Shown piece after piece: positions 57,900-64,000 of a stretch of DNA of 64,000 nucleotides (positions are counted from its first letter, which is position 1; every line of letters starts with the position of its first letter). Made by a program: the position numbers and the translations under genes. The stretch is from Dendrolimus kikuchii. Taxonomy: Eukaryota > Arthropoda > Insecta > Lepidoptera > Lasiocampidae. The stretch spans positions 8,265,763 to 8,329,762 of the forward strand of contig CM034397.1 in assembly GCA_019925095.2 (NCBI GenBank), written 5' to 3'. The notes beneath the pieces were generated by a model. It was not told the origin of the DNA. It made no database searches and was given only the letters and a program-made list of their open reading frames with translations.

Positions 57900-58308
57900 T
57901 CTATAATATTATAAACTTCTAAACATGCCGTGTCTTTACATTAAAACTATTAAAAAAACAACTGGAATAGACTATATAAACAACGGAGAACACGATGCAA
58001 TTTTATTAGATTTCTTGTCTTATTGTTCGGGATTCACTTAAAAACTATTGAGTCGATTTCGATGCAGCTTTCGCTGATCGACAGCTAATTCTTACACTTA
58101 AACTCTGCGCTTCTTTTTTTCTGGGAATCCCGCGGAAATTTTTCTGTGAATGATTTATAATAGCCAGATTAAAAAATCGAATTCCAATGTGATTTTTTTT
58201 TACTAATCGATAGCAAATTTAATGTTATAAAATGTGTGATATTTTATATCCCAAGAATCCCGCGGGAATTTTAAGTCGAGCGTGGACGTAGTTGCAGGCA
58301 TATCCTAG
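57900..58308 (+). mobile_element. Helitron-like element, family D, with both termini
   Basis: Starts TCTATAATATTATAAACTTC after an A and ends CTAG (58305-58308) before T. The interior has CAACTGGAATAGACTATATA, GGAGAACACGATGCA, GATCGACAGCTAATTCTTAC, GGGAATCCCGCGG twice, and GCGTGGACGTAGTTGCAGGC just before the end. 409 bp, non-coding. Confidence 0.75.
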
Positions 58309-59014
58309 TTGTTTATAAAAATATACATTAATTAAAATAGTTCATTAGCCTTAAAATTCTCGAAAACAGTGTCTATCGTACTGTTATTAGAGAAAAAAGT
58401 ATCGAGTATTTAAAACTTTTTTTATTGCCAAAGATAAAAATAATACCTATACGAAAGAGTAGATTTCTCATCCATCACAGTAAATAAAATTTTAATGACT
58501 GTTAAATTTATTAAATGTTTTTATTTTACATAATTAACTCACAAAAGAATTATTCGTAAATTAATTACCAACGGTTTGACATTGAGGACACTTAATTTTT
58601 TTTGCTATGTCACTAAGTTGTATAGAAGAATTGAAACTAAAAGCATAAAAAAAATTGTAAAAACTTTGAGCATCATTACACTGTTTAAGATTTACAATTC
58701 TATTGACAAATTAAAAAAAGGGTTAAAGTCATTTCTGGGACAATGAAAATGTCAAATTGTATACGCGGGTGTGTATAAAGCTTTAAACGGTTATTTTTTG
58801 CCATGTCTCAGCATATTTAAACAAAAGGATATTTTTGCAAATTTTGTATGCAAATAAAAGGATTAAGCTACCGTCCTCTATGGATTTCATAAAAAAAGTT
58901 GGTACCGCTTTTAAATTGCTTAGTTTTCGAATTCTCCTGAGTTTCTTTGTTAACATACACGGTAGCCCTTTCGACCCAGTTAATGCGTTTACGGTGTTAT
59001 TTTTTCTGGGTTTA
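58309..59014. other. AT-rich intergenic DNA, nothing recognised
   Basis: Nothing recognised. Confidence 0.4.
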
Positions 59015-59332
59015 TCTGTACTAATATTATAAAGAGAAATGATTTGTTTTTTTTATGTTTGTAACAAATAACCTCCAAAACTAACCGACCGATTTCAAAA
59101 ATTCTTTCACCATTAGAATGCTACATTACTACAGATTAATACGGGCTATGTTGATTACTAGAAATAAATAGAAATCTCTAGTAAAACTTCAGTAATGTAA
59201 CCCAAGATGTAAAAAAATAGTGTTTGAGTGGGTCTGGGGATGGTTTAGATTTACAATTAGACCCGGTAGGTGGCCCTGGAATCGGGTTGTAGATTTTTTT
59301 CAGGGCAGGGTAACGTCTGCCAAAACCATTAG
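59015..59332 (+). mobile_element. Non-autonomous Helitron, Lep1-like (copy 2)
   Basis: Starts TCTGTACTAATATTATAAAG after A and ends TTAG (eroded CTAG) before T. The interior matches the 26.16-26.52 kb copy: ACCGACCGATTTCAAAAATT, CTTTCACCATTAGAATGC, GGTTTAGATTTACAATTAGA, CCTGGAATCGGGTTG and CAGGGCAGGG. A GGCAG/CTGCC hairpin lies just before the end. Confidence 0.75.
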
Positions 59333-59679
59333 TAATTGATAAAAATCTACAGTTTAATTTAAAAATTATTATGATTCTTCAAACCGTCAGTAGATTTTCA
59401 AAATTAATGTGGAAATTATTGCAAGTGGTCGTTTGTTTTGCTTGTAGACTGATCTGTATGACTTGATCTGGTACTAGCGGCTCACACCATAAGCATACAG
59501 CTTGCACTGTCGACTAGGATATAAATTCTCATTTGCTTTACTTCCTCGAGTTACCACGTTCGACTATAGATAGTTAATACCGCGTATAATAACGATACGA
59601 AAAGAACTTTTTACCGAAGTTTTATTTCTTCGTTACGTAAGATTGTTTAAGAAGGACATCATAAGATTTCTTCAAGGCT

Positions 59680-59778
59680 GGCTACGCGTTGACGACGCTT
59701 CTGGTGTTGCAAATAAACGAAGCAATGGTAACTAATTTTCATCAAGTGACCCGTTTGTCTGTTCGTCTACTTCAGGCA
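59680..59778 (+). repeat. LINE-type 3' tail module
   Basis: GCTTCTGGTGTTGCAAATAA, ACGAAGCAATGGTAACTAAT and TTTTCATCAAGTGACCCGTT, then GTCTGTTCGTC. It is the shared tail module without a preceding coding remnant. Confidence 0.5.
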
Positions 59779-59939
59779 ATAATGTAAGTACAACTAAATG
59801 CTATCTGAACATTATTGTCTCGAGACTACCGAAGAAAAAACTCTTCAGAAGATGGGTTCATATGGGTCGTACAGAAATAACAGACTAATTTATAAACTAA
59901 CTACCAAATCACTCTCACATTTGTTTCATTTTTATTATT

Positions 59940-60255
59940 TTTTTTATTTTTATTGCAGGAGTTCAGCAGACAGGCACACGGCCCACTTGATGGAAAGCGG
60001 TTACCATCGCCTATGGACATTTGCAACACCAAAGGTGCTACAAATGCGCTGCTGCTCTCTTAAGGAGACTAGAACCTGGCCACCAATGCCGGAACACAAC
60101 TCAAGGTTGTTATGGCGAAATACTTTAGACCAGGGGTGGTAGCCATCCAGGCGGGCAAATACCCTACCACCTGGCTATGGGTTGTGTTGTCGTCTCTTAC
60201 GACAGGCCGCCCGGCCGCAGGAAATTGTATTCTTTCTCCGTTCCTGCACAGATAA
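59940..60255 (-). repeat. Interspersed repeat, family B
   Basis: Poly(T) then GTTCAGCAGACAGGCACACG, GCCCACTTGATGGAAAGCGG, TTACCATCGCCTATGGACAT, TTGCAACACCAAAGGTGCTA, GAACACAACTCAAGGTTGTT, CCAGGGGTGGTAGCCATCCA and GCCGCCCGGCCGCAGGAAAT, then TCTCCGTTCCTGCAC. Near full length. Confidence 0.78.
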
Positions 60256-61445
60256 ATATTGTTTATAAGGTAACATGAAACTTATAGTATTCGTGAGAAA
60301 AATATTAGTAGCATATCATATTACGCTCGTCTTCTTTTAGCAATGGTTTTGATCGATTTATATATTTAGTTAATTCAAGTAAGTATTCATAATGAATATT
60401 CAAATTTTAATATAATCTTCTAGGAAATAGGTACCAGGCGAAAGACAAACCCATAACAGAAACCTCAGCCGACTTGTATTTCTTTTCTGAACATTTTCTG
60501 AAAAGATACACTTCACTTATGACATGAGAATTTCAACATAAACACACAATTCTTGTTTAAAAATAATAAATATTTTGTAACATGTTATTCATGGTTAAGT
60601 ACTTTTAAAAAATAAAACTGCTCTGCAAACCGATATAATATCAAGATCGCGCCAAAAATTCCTATCTCTAAAATATACAACTTTTAAGTAGCGAATAACA
60701 GGACAATGATGAACTGATGATAAACAAAAGCCTTAGTCGGTGAAATAAAAGGGAACTCAATCTTCGGTCCATTCGACAGGTAAGTCCCGGATGAGTTCGA
60801 GGCCTCAAGGGACTGTTTATTGGAATTCGTAGGAAGTAGAGTCGGCTGCCGTGATCCCGGTGACTTGCTGGACTTTATTCAAGGCTTTTATGTCGGAGAT
60901 TCTTGCCGATTCCTTTTTAATAGTGAAAATAAAGACTTGTAAAATGAATATGCGTTTTTTGTATAGGTATGTATATATATATATGTATGTATAATGTACA
61001 CAAAACAAGAAAGTAATATTCATGTAGCAGAATACATGGGTTTGTCTTGCACTTTAATAAATACATGTTTAATCTCAAACAAGGAATATCATAATAACCG
61101 GTAATATAGATAAAACAACAAATTTAATATATTACTAGATGTACTGGATTAAATTGTCTTCATTTAGATTTACGAGTAAGTATAAAATATTGCACGCCGA
61201 TACCGAATAGAATATAGATGTATTAACAGTGTTTTACTTCATTGTTACACTTTTTATCTTACCTATTATATTCGCAATAAAATAAATTTGGATAATAATC
61301 AGTTTGATCAGATTCACCCGATTACATTTTGATGTTGTAACCTACAGAAAATTTTCCTTTTTCCATCGCATCGCATCTAAGTGACAAATATAAGAATGTA
61401 CATGGCAGCTACTCTACAAATTATTTTTGATACGTAACTCAAAGA
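60256..61445. other. AT-rich intergenic DNA, nothing recognised
   Basis: Nothing recognised apart from a short TATG/TA run near 60.97 kb. Confidence 0.4.
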
Positions 61446-61535
61446 TCTCCGATTTTAAGTATATTAAAACTTTTGCCATGATCTTTGCATTAGGATATAT
61501 CCTGGCAAAAGTTTTAATATACTTAAAATCGGAGA
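61446..61535. other. 90-nt hairpin with perfect 33-bp stem
   Basis: TCTCCGATTTTAAGTATATT...TTGCCA (61446-61478) is the exact reverse complement of 61503-61535. The loop is 24 nt. The perfect match implies recent origin or selection. It could be a tiny palindromic transposon, a fold-back duplication or a small-RNA precursor. Confidence 0.85.
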
Positions 61536-61734
61536 ATAATTATTTAATATACTTAAATAATTTATAAATTATTTCAACTATATGTCACAATAAACAAAAA
61601 TACGTAAATTCTGTCGCTTATGATGTTTTTCCATAACAGGCTCTATATATTCACTCTCTTTTTAAATATACCAACTTTCAAGACAACTGAGTCACTTTTA
61701 ATGCCTAGAAGAAAACAAGCTTCTTTCTCCTCTA

Positions 61735-61930
61735 AGTCGTTCCCTCACTGCTTGGGGTCGTGACTTTCATGGCAGCGAATAATCGTTCTCTTCCATCGAG
61801 ATCGGTGTTGAACATGGTGGTAGGTCGAATTTATCGATATGTCCAGTTGGTCAACAACCTGGAAATCTACCACGAGGTTTCTTGATTTCAATTTTCCCCG
61901 TAGCCACGTCTCTACATGCTGTCTGGATTA
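61735..61930. repeat. Repeat-like segment, unclassified
   Basis: CCCTCACTGCTTGGGGTCGT, GGCAGCGAATAATCG, CAACCTGGAAATCTACCACG and CACGTCTCTACATGCTGTC resemble, in wording, dispersed lepidopteran repeats and weakly the segments at 38.08 and 45.46 kb. Low certainty. Confidence 0.35.
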
Positions 61931-62054
61931 TTGCGGGCTATAGCTTAGATAAACATAAAAGACTTTATCGTTCACCGCATTATATGGCAAACCTAATACA
62001 TGATCTGAACCTACTTATTTATTGCAATGCTGACACAAAAACAGACGGATAGCC

Positions 62055-62352
62055 CACCTACTGGAGAGTGGTTACCATCGCCCACTGCAACGCCAGGGGC
62101 GGAGCCATCACGTTAACATCCTTAAGGAAGGGATAGGAGGATTGAGATAAAATTGATAGGATACGAGGATCAGACAGTAAGAATGCGATATGAAATATGG
62201 AATACTTAAATGAAATAGGGGGAAGGGGCAGTGGGCCATCGGAACTATTAGTCATCACTCGAAATAGGATTAGCTCAAGGCTAACAGTTTCACTTCGATA
62301 TTCTGTGAGAGAGTGGTATCACACTAATCAAGCTGGCCCTTAGAGCTGAAAT
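62055..62352. repeat. Interspersed repeat, family C (copy 2) next to a tail module
   Basis: Begins with CTACTGGAGAGTGGTTACCA and TCGCCCACTGCAACGCCAGG, the shared tail module in reverse. It then has GGGATAGGAGGATTGAGATA, GGGGCAGTGGGCCATCGGAA, TTAGCTCAAGGCTAACAGTT, ATTCTGTGAGAGAGTGGTAT and CAAGCTGGCCCTTAGAGC, matching 1-190. Confidence 0.6.
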
Positions 62353-64000
62353 CTAGCTCTATCTGACTCCATCATGTCAAAAATGCTAAATTTTACACCT
62401 ATTAGTACGCATGTATGCTACTATAGTGTTCGATATTTTTTACAAACTAATATCATTTAAGACTAAATATTAAAAGCATATTTTAATAAAATTTTGGCAA
62501 GATATAAACTGCACTCATCAAAACCTAGACTTAACTGAAGTTAGTTAAGCTTTAAGATTCAATCCATGTTTAGTGAGCAACAGTCAGCAACTTTGTTAAA
62601 GCTACCCTTGAATGTGTATTTGCTGAGTCGGAGCCATCGCCGTCGAGCGTCGAGACGACAAATTTCAATACATATCGTCTGAGTCGGTATGAAGCGTAGG
62701 GTAGCCCCCTTCGTAAATATGGCGGATATTTTGGCTGTGGTACAAGAATGGAGAGATAAGCAATAATTATGTAAGAAGTAATATTAATTATTCTAGGTGT
62801 AAAAAGATACAATCACATTAGATTTTCTTGTGTTTCGTGGTAATTATGGTCTCTGCGAAGATGCAGTTTCAAATTTTTGCGATTTGTATCATCGGAAAGA
62901 TTTTATATCGTATCGAAATTGGCAAGAATAATAAATTGTCACCTGACGTTAATACATAACTTTACAGGATTGTAAATTCAATGACTTCCAAAGACAGCGC
63001 TGTTAATCACAAAATCATCTAGATATTTTATCATGACTAAACGTTTACTTAGTTTGAGCTTGTATGCAATGAAGCATATTCAACTACAGCCGATGTACTC
63101 AACCTACAGCCTGATGAGCTATTGAAAGTTGCCTGTCAGGCGTATTACATAGTTCATATAACATAATGTATATACACTAGTAAAACCCTTGGTGTTGAAA
63201 ATGTACATAGATGGCTTAACTAGTTTTCTTCAGGTGGACCATTTGCTCGTCTTCTATGTATTCTAGTAATTAAAAAAACATAAATATAAAAAAAGGTTCT
63301 TCACGTAAATTTCAGACTCACGTCCTGCAAAGCTACCTTATATTTAGAGATAAATAAAAATATCTTATGTTTATTACCTTTATCGAAAGTACAAGTAGAC
63401 CAAAATTCAAGATGCTCGGTTACGTATAAATATGAATTCAGTTGATTAATGTATGAATAAATTGCATTACCGTATCAATAAAACTTAGTCTATCTCAAAC
63501 ATTACTTTTAAATTTGATTTACTGTGTGGTATTACAGGTTTAGAGTTAAAAATGTAATTTGTCAGATTTAACCCACAAAGAACGCCTCTGGAAAATTTTA
63601 AGAAAATCGGAAAATGATATAATAAAAATTAAATACACAGAAATTATCAATTTAAGCCGTTAAGTCTTGTAGAAAAGTAAGATATTTGTGTTTATGAGGA
63701 ACGGTTATATTTCACCCATATTCCTAAGTATATTTAAAAATTAATAAGAACCGCTTAATTCGTTTAACTTGAGTCTATCTATCCCTTCATAGTAGTTATA
63801 AGGGTGGTTTAGGTTGGCTGGATGAAATCCATACTCGAGTCGATATGAGAGCTGTAGAAATACGTGAAACGATTTGTGTTATGAGAAATAGGAGTATTTC
63901 AGATGTTATTGCTGGATTTATATAATCTTATACTGAAAGAGAATTGTTTGACATAATTAATAGGTAAATGTTATGTTATACTAATTTAGGGAAGTGGTTT
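62353..64000. other. AT-rich intergenic DNA; one tail-module fragment
   Basis: At 63180-63255 CCTTGGTGTTGAAAATGTAC, ATAGATGGCTTAACTAG and TCAGGTGGACCATTTGCTCG are an eroded copy of the LINE tail module. Nothing else is recognised. Confidence 0.4.

Noticed and set aside
1..64000. A second homeobox gene (zen, Shx or Scr type)
   Set aside because: No other WFQNRR-coding stretch was seen on either strand; only the Dfd homeobox is present.
1..64000. CRISPR arrays, operons or prokaryotic signals
   Set aside because: The sequence is clearly an insect nuclear genome, and the only regular array is the intronic minisatellite.

Overview
This window looks like a piece of the Hox cluster of a moth or butterfly (Lepidoptera). 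The sequence is AT-rich. It carries one clear protein-coding host gene, the Hox4 gene Deformed (Dfd), on the + strand in two coding exons (35656-36190 and 53356-54005) separated by a 17.2 kb intron. It also carries one recognisable Hox-cluster microRNA, mir-993, at about 2.09-2.17 kb on the + strand. The lepidopteran assignment is an inference from the Dfd protein together with the repeat content: Lep1-type Helitrons, a tRNA-derived SINE, RTE-clade and R1-clade retrotransposons.

Layout: 0-2 kb holds repeat relics. mir-993 lies at 2.1 kb. From 2.2 to 8.9 kb the DNA is AT-rich and mostly featureless, apart from a striking 36-bp-stem hairpin at 5.6 kb. From 9 to 17 kb there is a dense transposon cluster: an RTE retrotransposon fragment with an open reverse transcriptase frame, SINEs with target-site duplications, and a hAT-like element that has swallowed another repeat and an R1-clade retrotransposon. 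From 17 to 34 kb Helitron-like elements, LINE 3' ends and SINEs alternate with unannotated AT-rich DNA and a few GC-richer blocks that could be cis-regulatory. The Dfd leader and first coding exon lie at about 35.0-36.2 kb. The intron contains a 1.2 kb CTACCAAAA-type minisatellite inside what appears to be a 1.9 kb Helitron-like element, further LINE/SINE relics, and a GC-richer non-repeat block at 46.8 kb. The Dfd second exon (homeobox) and 3' UTR occupy 53.36 to about 55.2 kb. From 55.2 to 64 kb there is a GC-richer block just beyond the 3' UTR, more transposon relics and a perfect 33-bp inverted repeat at 61.5 kb.

Functionally, Dfd and mir-993 belong to the same developmental locus: Dfd specifies gnathal (mandibular/maxillary) segment identity, and mir-993 is a mir-10-family microRNA. 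If mir-993 marks the Hox3-Hox4 interval, as I recall for other insects, Dfd here is transcribed away from the zen side, opposite to the canonical Hox direction. No second homeobox (Scr, zen or Shx type) was found. Everything else recognisable is repeats. Repeat boundaries are approximate unless a target-site duplication or terminal motif is cited.
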